Shown one piece after another: positions 1-6,304 of a DNA stretch of 10,195 nt. Numbering within the stretch: the stretch's first letter is position 1; each line of letters begins with the position of its first letter. Source of the DNA: UBA3537 sp038106885 (GTDB taxonomy: Bacteria; Bacteroidota; Bacteroidia; Flavobacteriales; Flavobacteriaceae). The position numbers were made by a program, and so were the translations under genes. Under the pieces are notes generated by a model that saw only the letters and a list, made by a program, of their open reading frames with translations, was not told the origin of the DNA and ran no database searches. Location of the stretch: the NCBI GenBank assembly GCA_038106885.1, contig JAYNFX010000043.1, positions 1 through 10,195 of the forward strand. Direction: 5' to 3'.

Positions 1-70
1 TTGAAAAGTATTTTGACCCTTAATTTTTTAAATAAATAATTAAACAATAAATAATTAAACAATAAATAAT
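1..70 (+). other. AT-rich non-coding leader upstream of rplC
   Basis: This stretch is almost entirely A and T, and stop codons close every forward frame before the rplC start. In the usual gene order rpsJ (S10) should lie just upstream. The last codons visible here (frame 3 reads EKYFDP then TAA at 21-23) do not resemble the S10 C-terminus I know, so rpsJ probably ends before the window. A TTGACC at 13-18 followed 16 nt later by AATAAT at 35-40 resembles a sigma70 promoter. However, Bacteroidota promoters follow a different consensus (TTTG, then TAnnTTTG), and any AT-rich stretch gives such matches, so I do not call a promoter. No rho-independent terminator is visible. Confidence 0.6.
31..70 (+). 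repeat. 15-bp tandem repeat, 2.7 copies, abutting the rplC start
   Basis: The unit AATAAATAATTAAAC occurs exactly at 31-45 and 46-60. Its first ten bases recur at 61-70, immediately before the ATG of rplC. The copies are identical over the shared length. The repeat is A/T only except for one C per unit, so the RNA should be nearly unstructured. That would suit leader-dependent but SD-independent initiation. It may equally be a product of replication slippage. Function is inferred, not shown. Confidence 0.9.
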
Positions 71-688
71 ATGTCTGGGTTAATAGGAAAAAAAATCGGA
101 ATGACCAGCATTTTTGACGAAAGCGGAAAAAATCTGCCGTGTACTGTCATTAAAGTTGGACCATGCGTTGTTACCCAAGTCAGAACTGAGGATAAGGATG
201 GATATGATGCCGTTCAACTAGGTTTCGATGACAAGACTGAAAAAAGTGCTAATAAAGCTGAAATTGGGCATTCCAAAAAGGCTGGTACTTCTGTCAAGAA
301 AAAAGTTATTGAATTCCAAGGTTTTGATTCGGAGTATAAATTAGGAGATGTGATTACAGTTGATCACTTTGAAGAAGGTGAATTTGTGGATATCACAGGA
401 ACAAGTAAAGGAAAAGGTTTTCAAGGAGTTGTAAAACGTCACGGTTTTGCAGGAGTTGGTCAAGCTACTCATGGACAGCATAACCGTTTAAGAGCCCCTG
501 GTTCTATTGGTGCAGCATCATATCCAGCACGTGTATTCAAAGGTATGCGAATGGCTGGGCGTATGGGTACTGATACGGTTAAAGTTCAAAACTTGAAAGT
601 TTTAAAAGTAATAGCAGATCAAAATTTACTCGTTGTCAAAGGGTGTGTTCCTGGTCATAAAAATGCTTATTTAAAGATTGAGAAATAA
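71..688 (+). CDS. rplC: Large ribosomal subunit protein uL3 (L3)
   Basis: L3 is an early-assembly 50S protein that binds 23S rRNA and reaches the peptidyl-transferase centre with a long loop. The 205-residue product starts with the family N-terminus GLIGKKIGMTSIF (3-15). It carries the diagnostic core GTSKGKGFQGVVKRHGF (110-126) and ATHGQHNRLRAPGSIG (132-147), followed by RVFKGMRMAGRMG (154-166). Length is normal for the family. At the place of E. coli Gln150, the residue methylated by PrmB, this protein has Ser150 in GSIGAASYP, so that modification cannot occur here. The ATG follows an A/T repeat leader with no Shine-Dalgarno sequence. The TAA stop overlaps the rplD start by one base (TAATG), suggesting coupled translation. 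Confidence 0.98.
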   Translation: MSGLIGKKIGMTSIFDESGKNLPCTVIKVGPCVVTQVRTEDKDGYDAVQLGFDDKTEKSANKAEIGHSKKAGTSVKKKVIEFQGFDSEYKLGDVITVDHFEEGEFVDITGTSKGKGFQGVVKRHGFAGVGQATHGQHNRLRAPGSIGAASYPARVFKGMRMAGRMGTDTVKVQNLKVLKVIADQNLLVVKGCVPGHKNAYLKIEK

Positions 689-1317
689 TGAAAGTAGCAG
701 TTTTAGATATTAACGGAAAAGATACTGGTAGAAAGGCAGACCTTTCTAACAAGGTATTTGCTATAGAGCCTAACAATCATGCAGTTTACCTAGATGTAAA
801 ACAGTATTTAGCAAATCAGAGACAAGGAACTCATAAAGCTAAAGAGCGTGGAGAAATTGTTGGTAGTACAAGAAAAATAAAGAAGCAAAAAGGTACAGGA
901 ACTGCCAGAGCTGGTAGTATTAAATCTGGCCTATTTAAAGGAGGAGGACGTATTTTTGGTCCTAGACCAAGAAACTATGGTTTCAAATTAAATAAAAATG
1001 TAAAACGTTTAGCCAGAAAATCAGCATTAACAATAAAGGCTCAAGAAAAGGCAATTGTTGTTTTAGAAGACTTTGATTTTAAAGAGCCTAAAACTAAAGA
1101 ATTCACAGCTGTTTTGAAAGCTCTCAAATTAGAAGCTAAAAAATCTCTGTTTGTCTTGGGTGCGCCAAATAATAATGTATATTTGTCGTCGCGTAATTTA
1201 AAAGGCTCTGAAGTTGTAACAAACTCAGAATTAAGTACTTACAAGATTTTAAACGCTAATCAAGTTGTGCTTTTTGAAAGTGCAATTGAAGGGATTGAAT
1301 CGAATTTAAGTAAATAA
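688..1317 (+). CDS. rplD: Large ribosomal subunit protein uL4 (L4)
   Basis: L4 is a primary 23S rRNA binder whose extended loop lines the nascent-peptide exit tunnel. The protein has 209 residues. Recognisable parts are the N-terminal strand MKVAVLDINGKDTG, the segment AVYLDVKQYLANQRQGTHKA (32-51), the basic tunnel loop IKKQKGTGTARAGSIKSGLF (63-82), and KLNKNVKRLARKSAL (100-114). The C-terminal Rossmann-like part includes NVYLSSRNLKGSEVVT (163-178). Length and sequence fit the flavobacterial form, including the C-terminal ESNLSK. The start shares its A with the rplC stop, so initiation probably depends on termination of rplC. In E. coli, L4 represses its own operon through a leader hairpin. 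No comparable structure is visible in the short leader here. Confidence 0.98.
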   Translation: MKVAVLDINGKDTGRKADLSNKVFAIEPNNHAVYLDVKQYLANQRQGTHKAKERGEIVGSTRKIKKQKGTGTARAGSIKSGLFKGGGRIFGPRPRNYGFKLNKNVKRLARKSALTIKAQEKAIVVLEDFDFKEPKTKEFTAVLKALKLEAKKSLFVLGAPNNNVYLSSRNLKGSEVVTNSELSTYKILNANQVVLFESAIEGIESNLSK

Positions 1318-1324
1318 GAACACA

Positions 1325-1615
1325 ATGAGTATCTTAATTAAACCAATAATCACAGAAAAAGCTACTCTCGATAGCGAGGTTAGGAATTGTTATAGTTTTT
1401 TAGTGAATACTAAAGCAAACAAGGTGGAAATAAAGAAAGCAATTGAAGCTGCTTATGGTGTTTCTGTTGATAAAGTTCGAACAATAAATGTCCGTCCAGA
1501 TCGAAAAACCAAATATACTAAAACGGGGATTCAGCATGGTAAAACTAATGCTACAAAAAAAGCATTTGTACAACTGGCGGAAGGTGAAACAATTGATTTA
1601 TACGCTAATATATAA
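1325..1615 (+). CDS. rplW: Large ribosomal subunit protein uL23 (L23)
   Basis: L23 sits at the exit of the peptide tunnel and is the docking point for trigger factor and the signal recognition particle. The 96-residue product has the family N-terminus IKPIITEKAT (5-14), the helix NTKANKVEIKKAIEAAYGVS (28-47), and VDKVRTINVRPDRKTKYTKT (48-67), the extended segment that contacts 23S rRNA. The C-terminus ends in a VQLAEGETIDLY-type strand. Seven bases separate it from rplD and seven from rplB. No Shine-Dalgarno sequence precedes the ATG; the upstream bases are GAACACA. Length is typical. Confidence 0.97.
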   Translation: MSILIKPIITEKATLDSEVRNCYSFLVNTKANKVEIKKAIEAAYGVSVDKVRTINVRPDRKTKYTKTGIQHGKTNATKKAFVQLAEGETIDLYANI

Positions 1616-1622
1616 TTAGAAA

Positions 1623-2450
1623 ATGTCAGTAAGAAAATTAAAACCAATAACACCAGGACAGCGATTTAGAGTAGTAAATGGATTTGACGCTATTACTACT
1701 GATAAGCCGGAAAAAAGCCTTTTGGCTCCGAAAAAACGTTCAGGTGGTAGAAACAGTCAAGGTAAAATGACAATGCGCTATAAAGGTGGCGGTCATAAAA
1801 AAAGATATCGTATAATTGACTTCAAACGTAATAAGACAGGAATTCCTGCTGAAGTGAAATCCATTGAATACGATCCAAATAGAACAGCTTTTATTGCTCT
1901 TCTAAATTATCAAGACGGAGAAAAAAGATACATTATAGCGCAAAACGGCCTTAAAGTTGGCCAGAAGCTGCTTTCAGGAAACGATAAAGTTTCCCCAGAA
2001 GTTGGAAATGCTATGCCTTTGAGTCAAATTCCTTTGGGAACCATCATTTCTTGTATTGAGTTAAGGCCTGGTCAAGGAGCTGTTATTGCAAGGAGTGCCG
2101 GTGCGTTTGCTCAGTTAATGGCCAGAGACGGAAAATTTGCATCTGTGAAAATGCCATCAGGAGAAACGCGCTTACTACTTTTAGATTGTTTTGCTACAAT
2201 TGGTGTTGTTTCTAATTCTGATCATCAACTACAGGTTTCAGGTAAGGCTGGACGAAGTCGATGGCTAGGAAGACGTCCAAGGACTAGACCAGTTGTTATG
2301 AATCCTGTTGATCATCCAATGGGTGGTGGAGAAGGTAAGTCTTCTGGTGGTCATCCAAGATCCAGAAATGGTATTCCTGCAAAAGGTTTCAGGACAAGAT
2401 CAAAGACGAAATCAAGTAATAAATATATTGTAGAACGTAGAAAGAAATAA
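1623..2450 (+). CDS. rplB: Large ribosomal subunit protein uL2 (L2)
   Basis: L2 is the most conserved 50S protein. It is needed for subunit association, tRNA binding and the structure of the peptidyl-transferase region. At 275 residues it has full length. Visible signatures are SGGRNSQGKMTMRYKGGGHK (40-59), RIIDFKRNKTGIPAEVKSIE (63-82), EYDPNRTAFIALL (82-94), the SH3-like part with IELRPGQGAVIARSAG (145-160), and the C-terminal extension with VMNPVDHPMGGGEG (225-238). In this last motif Asp230 and His231 match E. coli D228 and H229. The second histidine of the usual VDHPHGGGEG is methionine (Met233), as I recall for other Bacteroidota. The C-terminus NKYIVERRKK is also typical. Start upstream bases are ATTAGAAA, with no Shine-Dalgarno sequence. 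Confidence 0.98.
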   Translation: MSVRKLKPITPGQRFRVVNGFDAITTDKPEKSLLAPKKRSGGRNSQGKMTMRYKGGGHKKRYRIIDFKRNKTGIPAEVKSIEYDPNRTAFIALLNYQDGEKRYIIAQNGLKVGQKLLSGNDKVSPEVGNAMPLSQIPLGTIISCIELRPGQGAVIARSAGAFAQLMARDGKFASVKMPSGETRLLLLDCFATIGVVSNSDHQLQVSGKAGRSRWLGRRPRTRPVVMNPVDHPMGGGEGKSSGGHPRSRNGIPAKGFRTRSKTKSSNKYIVERRKK

Positions 2451-2457
2451 TTAAAAC

Positions 2458-2736
2458 ATGGCAAGATCATTAAAAAAAGGACCTTACGTTCATTATAAAT
2501 TAGAAAAAAAAGTTGCTGCAAATGTTGAAGCGAACAAAAAAACTGTAATTAAAACATGGTCAAGAGCAAGTATGATAACACCAGATTTTGTTGGCCAAAC
2601 AATTGCAGTTCATAACGGACGACAATTTGTTCCTGTATATGTCACAGAGAACATGGTAGGTCATAAATTGGGAGAATTTTCGCCAACACGCTCATTTAGA
2701 GGTCATGTCGGTGCTAAGAACAAAGGAAAAAAATAG
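2458..2736 (+). CDS. rpsS: Small ribosomal subunit protein uS19 (S19)
   Basis: S19 sits in the 30S head, pairs with S13 and contacts the 50S subunit through an intersubunit bridge. The 92-residue protein starts MARSLKKGPYV, the standard N-terminus. It carries IKTWSRASMITPDFVG (31-46) and VHNGRQFVPVYVTENMVGHK (51-70), followed by LGEFSPTRSFRGH (71-83), which together make up the family signature. The tail is short and basic. It lies 7 nt after rplB and 5 nt before rplV. It is the only complete gene of this window that ends in TAG; the other 19 end in TAA. Confidence 0.98.
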   Translation: MARSLKKGPYVHYKLEKKVAANVEANKKTVIKTWSRASMITPDFVGQTIAVHNGRQFVPVYVTENMVGHKLGEFSPTRSFRGHVGAKNKGKK

Positions 2737-2741
2737 AAGCT

Positions 2742-3152
2742 ATGGGAAGTCGTAAAAAACAAATGGCTGAAACTATCAAAGCAAACAGAATGAACATTGC
2801 TTTTGCAAAGCTAAATAACTGTCCAACATCACCAAGAAAAATGAGGTTAGTTGCAGATTTAGTACGTGGTGAAAAAGTAGAAAAGGCATTAAATATATTA
2901 AAGTTTAGTCAAAAAGAAGCTTCACGTAGATTAGAGAAATTAGTTTTATCTGCTGTTGCCAATTGGCAAGCAAAAAACGAAGATTCCGATGTGGAAGCTG
3001 CTTCTCTGTTTATTAAAGAGATAAGAGTTGACAGTGGAACAATGCTAAAAAGACTTAGACCAGCACCGCAAGGCCGTGCTCATCGAATTAGAAAACGTTC
3101 TAATCACGTTACAGTTGTGCTTGGAGCTATTAACAATACTGAAAGTAATTAA
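2742..3152 (+). CDS. rplV: Large ribosomal subunit protein uL22 (L22)
   Basis: L22 contacts all 23S rRNA domains, and its beta-hairpin lines the exit tunnel opposite L4. The 136-residue product starts MGSRKKQMAETIKANRMN, a flavobacterial-type N-terminal extension compared with the roughly 110-residue E. coli protein. I therefore keep the ATG at 2742 rather than the in-frame ATG at 2763. The core begins IAFAKLNNCPTSPRKMRLVA (19-38) and continues with LVRGEKVEKALNIL. The tunnel hairpin is MLKRLRPAPQGRAHRIRKRS (101-120), followed by NHVTVVLG. Deletions in this hairpin confer macrolide resistance in other bacteria; here the loop is complete. It starts 5 nt after rpsS and ends 3 nt before rpsC. 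Confidence 0.96.
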   Translation: MGSRKKQMAETIKANRMNIAFAKLNNCPTSPRKMRLVADLVRGEKVEKALNILKFSQKEASRRLEKLVLSAVANWQAKNEDSDVEAASLFIKEIRVDSGTMLKRLRPAPQGRAHRIRKRSNHVTVVLGAINNTESN

Positions 3153-3155
3153 TAC

Positions 3156-3866
3156 ATGGGACAGAAAACAAATCCGATTGGAAATCGTTTAGGAATCATC
3201 AGAGGTTGGGAGTCTAACTGGTATGGTGGAAATGATTATGGCGATAAACTTGCTGAAGACGACAAAATCAGAAAGTATATTTTTGTACGTTTAGCTAAAG
3301 CAAGTGTTTCTAGAGTAATTATTGAAAGAACGCTTAAACTCGTTACTATCACTATAACTACCGCTCGTCCAGGAATTATAATTGGTAAAGGCGGTCAGGA
3401 AGTTGATAAGCTCAAAGAAGAGTTGAGAAAGCTAACAGGAAAAGATATTCAATTAAATATAATTGAAATCAAACGACCTGAGCTTGATGCCCACTTAGTT
3501 GCTGCAAGCATAGCTCGTCAAATTGAAAATCGAATTTCATACAAAAGAGCTATAAAAATGGCTATAGCAGCTACTATGAGAATGAATGCTGAAGGAATTA
3601 AAATTCAAATTAGTGGTCGCCTCAATGGAGCTGAAATGGCTAGAAACGAACATTACAAGGAAGGCAGAATTCCTCTTTCCACATTTAGAGCTGATATTGA
3701 TTATGCTTTAGTGGAGGCGCATACAACATATGGGCGTTTAGGTATTAAGGTTTGGATAATGAAAGGTGAGGTTTACGGCAAGCGAGAATTATCTCCTTTA
3801 GTAGGTTTATCTAAAAAGAGTGATCGTGGTGGTCGCTCAAATTCAAAAAATAGACGTAGAAAGTAA
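3156..3866 (+). CDS. rpsC: Small ribosomal subunit protein uS3 (S3)
   Basis: S3 forms part of the mRNA entry channel in the 30S head and contributes to mRNA unwinding together with S4 and S5. The 236-residue product has the N-terminus MGQKTNPIGNRLGIIRGWES and a KH type-2 domain with the GxxG loop RPGIIIGKGGQEVD (71-84). A C-terminal domain includes AASIARQIENRISYKRAIKM (116-135) and IKIQISGRLNGAEMAR (148-163), then GIKVWIMKGEVYG (196-208). Basic residues around 130-134 lie at the place of the E. coli helicase residues. The tail after 218 is lysine, arginine and serine rich, as in relatives. An 18-nt A/T spacer follows before rplP. Confidence 0.98.
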   Translation: MGQKTNPIGNRLGIIRGWESNWYGGNDYGDKLAEDDKIRKYIFVRLAKASVSRVIIERTLKLVTITITTARPGIIIGKGGQEVDKLKEELRKLTGKDIQLNIIEIKRPELDAHLVAASIARQIENRISYKRAIKMAIAATMRMNAEGIKIQISGRLNGAEMARNEHYKEGRIPLSTFRADIDYALVEAHTTYGRLGIKVWIMKGEVYGKRELSPLVGLSKKSDRGGRSNSKNRRRK

Positions 3867-3884
3867 TTTTTTAAATAATAAAAA

Positions 3885-4304
3885 ATGTTACAACCAAAAA
3901 AGACAAAATTCCGTAAAGTTCAAAAAGGACGCATGAAGGGTAACTCTGGCAGAGGACACAGGTTATCTAGCGGAATGTTTGGTATAAAATCATTAGACTC
4001 AAATTTTTTGACATCCCGTCAAATTGAGGCTGCACGTATCGCTGCAACGCGTTACATGAAAAGAGAGGGACAACTTTGGATTAAAATATTTCCAGACAAA
4101 CCTATTACAAAGAAGCCATTAGAAGTTCGTATGGGTAAAGGTAAAGGTGCGGTTGAATATTGGGCTGCAGTTGTCAAACCAGGAAGAATTTTGTTTGAAG
4201 TAGGTGGAGTTCCTATTGAAATAGCAAGAGAAGCTTTACGTTTAGCTGCTCAAAAACTTCCAGTTAAAACTAAATTTGTAATTGCCAGAGATTACGAGGC
4301 ATAA
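3885..4304 (+). CDS. rplP: Large ribosomal subunit protein uL16 (L16)
   Basis: L16 is a late-assembly 50S protein near the A-site tRNA elbow. The 139-residue protein opens MLQPKKTKFRKVQKGRMKG, the standard N-terminus. It contains SRQIEAARIAATRYMKREGQ (44-63), WIKIFPDKPITKKPLEVRMG (65-84), and GKGKGAVEYWAAVVKPGRIL (84-103). Arg82 in EVRMGKGKG corresponds to E. coli Arg81, the residue hydroxylated by YcfD in that species. Whether this organism has such an enzyme cannot be seen. The start is preceded by AATAATAAAAA, very A-rich and without a Shine-Dalgarno sequence. It lies 18 nt after rpsC and 12 nt before rpmC. Confidence 0.98.
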   Translation: MLQPKKTKFRKVQKGRMKGNSGRGHRLSSGMFGIKSLDSNFLTSRQIEAARIAATRYMKREGQLWIKIFPDKPITKKPLEVRMGKGKGAVEYWAAVVKPGRILFEVGGVPIEIAREALRLAAQKLPVKTKFVIARDYEA

Positions 4305-4316
4305 TTAATTTTAATC

Positions 4317-4508
4317 ATGAAACAATCAGAAATTAAAGAATTATCTACTGCTGAATTACAAGAAAAATTAAGTGAAATGAAAAAGTCATTTTCAGATTTG
4401 AAATTTACTCACTCTATTTCACCTTTAGAAAACCCAATTCAGTTACGTACTATCAGAAGGACCGTTGCTAGATTGGCTACAGAATTAACTAAAAGAGACG
4501 ACCAATAA
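4317..4508 (+). CDS. rpmC: Large ribosomal subunit protein uL29 (L29)
   Basis: L29 is a small two-helix protein near the tunnel exit, next to L23, and contributes to the platform for trigger factor and SRP. The 63-residue product has the family pattern: MKQSEIKELSTAELQEKLSE, then MKKSFSDLKFTHSISPLENP (21-40), then QLRTIRRTVARLATEL (42-57). This gives two long helices joined by a short turn with Pro36 and Pro40, with no other domain. Size and position between rplP and rpsQ agree with L29. Spacing is 12 nt upstream and 14 nt downstream. The start has no Shine-Dalgarno sequence (TTTTAATC precedes the ATG). Confidence 0.97.
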   Translation: MKQSEIKELSTAELQEKLSEMKKSFSDLKFTHSISPLENPIQLRTIRRTVARLATELTKRDDQ

Positions 4509-4522
4509 TTGTATTTGCTGAG

Positions 4523-4780
4523 ATGGAAAAAAGAAATTTAAGAAAAGAACGTATCGGGATCGTTACAAGTAACAAAATGATGAAATCTATAGTGGTTTCA
4601 GAAGTAAAAAAAGTTAAACACCCGATGTATGGAAAATTCGTACTAAAGACGAAAAAGTACGTAGCACACGACGAACAAAATGATTGCAACGAAGGCGATA
4701 CTGTAAGGATTATGGAAACAAGACCCTTAAGCAAATCAAAGTGTTGGAGATTAGTAGAAATTATAGAAAGAGCTAAGTAA
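4523..4780 (+). CDS. rpsQ: Small ribosomal subunit protein uS17 (S17)
   Basis: S17 is a primary 16S rRNA binder with an OB fold in the 30S body. The 85-residue product begins MEKRNLRKERIGIVTSNKMM and continues KSIVVSEVKKVKHPMYGKFV (21-40). It then has KTKKYVAHDEQNDCNEGDTV (43-62) followed by RIMETRPLSKSKCWRLVEII (63-82). The segment ending GDTVRIMETRPLSKSKCWRL is the S17 signature region. It is the last S10-type gene, yet only 2 nt separate its stop from the rplN start, with no terminator between, so the S10 and spc sets seem to be transcribed together. A minus-strand ORF covering this region is an out-of-frame shadow. Confidence 0.98.
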   Translation: MEKRNLRKERIGIVTSNKMMKSIVVSEVKKVKHPMYGKFVLKTKKYVAHDEQNDCNEGDTVRIMETRPLSKSKCWRLVEIIERAK

Positions 4781-4782
4781 TT

Positions 4783-5151
4783 ATGGTACAGCAAGAATCT
4801 AGATTAAAAGTAGCCGATAATACTGGTGCTAAAGAGGTATTAACTATCCGCGTTTTAGGAGGGACAAAGCGTAGATACGCTTCACTTGGAGATAAAATTG
4901 TAGTTTCTGTTAAGGACGCAACGCCTAACGGAAATATTAAAAAGGGAGCTGTTTCAACAGCTGTAGTTGTTAGAACAGTTAAAGAAGTAAGGCGTCCTGA
5001 TGGATCTTACATTAGGTTTGACGATAATGCATGTGTTTTATTAGACGCTGCAGGCGAAATGCGTGGTACCCGTGTGTTTGGTCCAGTTGCGAGAGAGTTA
5101 AGAGATAAAAAATTCATGAAAATTGTTTCATTAGCACCTGAAGTGCTCTAA
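4783..5151 (+). CDS. rplN: Large ribosomal subunit protein uL14 (L14)
   Basis: L14 lies at the subunit interface, forms an intersubunit bridge with 16S rRNA, and in other bacteria is the binding site of the silencing factor RsfS. At 122 residues it has the exact usual length. It starts MVQQESRLKVADNTGAKEVL and contains the signature KVADNTGAKEVLTIRVLGG (9-27). Next come GDKIVVSVKDATPNGNIKKG (37-56) and VVVRTVKEVRRPDGSYIRFD (61-80), and it ends GTRVFGPVARELRDKKFMKI-type. It is the first gene of the classical spc group. The ATG follows GTAATT directly after rpsQ, leaving little room for any independent ribosome site, so translational coupling is likely. Confidence 0.98.
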   Translation: MVQQESRLKVADNTGAKEVLTIRVLGGTKRRYASLGDKIVVSVKDATPNGNIKKGAVSTAVVVRTVKEVRRPDGSYIRFDDNACVLLDAAGEMRGTRVFGPVARELRDKKFMKIVSLAPEVL

Positions 5152-5163
5152 ACATAAAAATAC

Positions 5164-5475
5164 ATGGGAAAGCTAAAAATTAAAACAGGAGACACAGTTA
5201 AAGTGATTACAGGAGATCATAAAGGCTCAGAAGGAAAAGTATTATCTGTATTTTCAGAGAAGAATAAAGCCATTGTTGAGGGTATTAATATGGTAAAAAA
5301 ACATATGAAACCTAATGCGCAAAACCCACAAGGGGGTATAATTGAAAAAGAAGCGCCTATACAAGTTTCCAATCTTTCACTTTTAAATTCCAAAGGAGAG
5401 ACTACTCGTGTTGGTTATAAAATAGAAGACGGAAAAAAAGTACGCTTCACAAAAAAATTAAACGAAGTAATTTAA
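5164..5475 (+). CDS. rplX: Large ribosomal subunit protein uL24 (L24)
   Basis: L24 initiates 50S assembly by binding the 5' region of 23S rRNA. The 103-residue product contains a KOW motif near the N-terminus, KIKTGDTVKVITGDHKGSEG (4-23), continuing KVLSVFSEKNKAIVEGINMV. The family segment KKHMKPNAQNPQGGIIEKEA (45-64) follows, then PIQVSNLSLLNSKGETTRVG (66-85). The C-terminus, GKKVRFTKKLNEVI, is also typical. Length is normal. It lies 12 nt after rplN and 5 nt before rplE. The start context is ACATAAAAATAC, A-rich and lacking a Shine-Dalgarno sequence. Confidence 0.98.
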   Translation: MGKLKIKTGDTVKVITGDHKGSEGKVLSVFSEKNKAIVEGINMVKKHMKPNAQNPQGGIIEKEAPIQVSNLSLLNSKGETTRVGYKIEDGKKVRFTKKLNEVI

Positions 5476-5480
5476 GAGTT

Positions 5481-6032
5481 ATGACGTATATACCAAGATT
5501 AAAAAGCGAATACAAGGACAAAGTAATTTCTAATCTTACTCAAGAATTTGGGTATAAGAACGTTATGCAAGTTCCTAAATTAACTAAAATCGTTATATCA
5601 AAAGGAGTTGGAGCAGCTGTTGCTGATAAGAAACTAATTGATCATGCTGTTGAGGAAATAACTACCATTTCAGGTCAAAAAGCTATAGCTACAATTTCTA
5701 AAAAAGATGTTGCATCTTTTAAATTAAGAAAAGGAATGCCAATTGGTGTGAAAGTTACACTTAGAGGTGAGAGAATGTATGAATTCCTAGATCGATTAGT
5801 AACATCTGCTTTACCTCGTGTAAGAGATTTTGGAGGAATTAAGGCTAATGGTTTCGATGGACGTGGTAACTATAATTTAGGTATCACTGAACAAATTATA
5901 TTTCCAGAAATAAATATTGATAAAGTAAACAAGATTTCAGGTATGGATATTTCTTTTGTTACAACCGCAGAAACAGATAAAGAAGCTAAATCATTACTAA
6001 CAGAACTAGGGCTACCTTTTAAAAAGAATTAA
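5481..6032 (+). CDS. rplE: Large ribosomal subunit protein uL5 (L5)
   Basis: L5 binds 5S rRNA together with L18 and forms part of the central protuberance, contacting the P-site tRNA and S13. The 183-residue product has YIPRLKSEYKDKVI at its start. It then carries VPKLTKIVISKGVGAAVADK (31-50), ISGQKAIATISKKDVASFKL (63-82), and RKGMPIGVKVTLRGERMYEF (83-102). Near the C-terminus come FDGRGNYNLGITEQIIFPEI (125-144) and then SFVTTAETDKEA. In E. coli, S8 represses the spc operon by binding mRNA around the rplE start. Here only five bases separate rplX and rplE and I see no S8-site-like hairpin, so that control seems absent or placed elsewhere. Confidence 0.98.
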   Translation: MTYIPRLKSEYKDKVISNLTQEFGYKNVMQVPKLTKIVISKGVGAAVADKKLIDHAVEEITTISGQKAIATISKKDVASFKLRKGMPIGVKVTLRGERMYEFLDRLVTSALPRVRDFGGIKANGFDGRGNYNLGITEQIIFPEINIDKVNKISGMDISFVTTAETDKEAKSLLTELGLPFKKN

Positions 6033-6034
6033 TT

Positions 6035-6304
6035 ATGGCAAAAGAATCAATGAAAGCACGTGAGATAAAACGTGCGAAAACAGTTGCTAAATATGCTGCT
6101 AAACGTAAAGCACTCAAAGAAGCAGGAGATTTTGAAGGTCTTCAAAAACTTCCAAAAAATGCTTCTCCAATTAGAATGCATAATAGGTGCAAATTGACAG
6201 GGAGACCAAAAGGCTACATGCGACAGTTCGGAATTTCTAGAGTCATGTTTAGAGAAATGGCTAACAAAGGCTTGATACCAGGTGTTAAAAAGGCAAGTTG
6301 GTAA
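6035..6304 (+). CDS. rpsN: Small ribosomal subunit protein uS14 (S14), zinc-independent long form
   Basis: S14 is needed for assembly of the 30S head. The 89-residue product is the long, zinc-independent (C-minus) type. It has MAKESMKAREIKRAKTVAKY at the start and the conserved C-terminal part RMHNRCKLTGRPKGYMRQFG (47-66), then ISRVMFREMANKGLIPGVKK and the terminal ASW. Only one cysteine (Cys52) is present, so the CxxC pairs of the short zinc-binding form are lacking. The ATG lies 2 nt after rplE (TAATTATG), suggesting coupling. The stop is followed by the longest intergenic gap in the window. Confidence 0.98.
   Translation: MAKESMKAREIKRAKTVAKYAAKRKALKEAGDFEGLQKLPKNASPIRMHNRCKLTGRPKGYMRQFGISRVMFREMANKGLIPGVKKASW

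Noticed and set aside
1..23. Possible C-terminal remnant of rpsJ in frame 3 (EKYFDP, stop)
   Set aside because: It does not resemble the S10 C-terminus I know (ending like VEIKV), and 20 bases are too few to assign.
13..40. Sigma70-like promoter TTGACC, 16 nt, AATAAT
   Set aside because: The match is to the E. coli consensus, not the Bacteroidota one (TTTG, about 20 nt, TAnnTTTG). In DNA this rich in A and T such matches arise by chance. The region is also probably inside the operon, after rpsJ.
2734..2736. rpsS ends in TAG while the other 19 complete genes end in TAA
   Set aside because: A single TAG among TAA stops is ordinary; the next gene begins 5 nt later and nothing suggests readthrough.
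4489..4794. 101-codon minus-strand ORF opposite rpsQ
   Set aside because: It lies fully across the rpsQ coding sequence, has no recognisable domain, and reads as a low-complexity hydrophobic product of the reverse complement of a Lys/Arg-rich gene.
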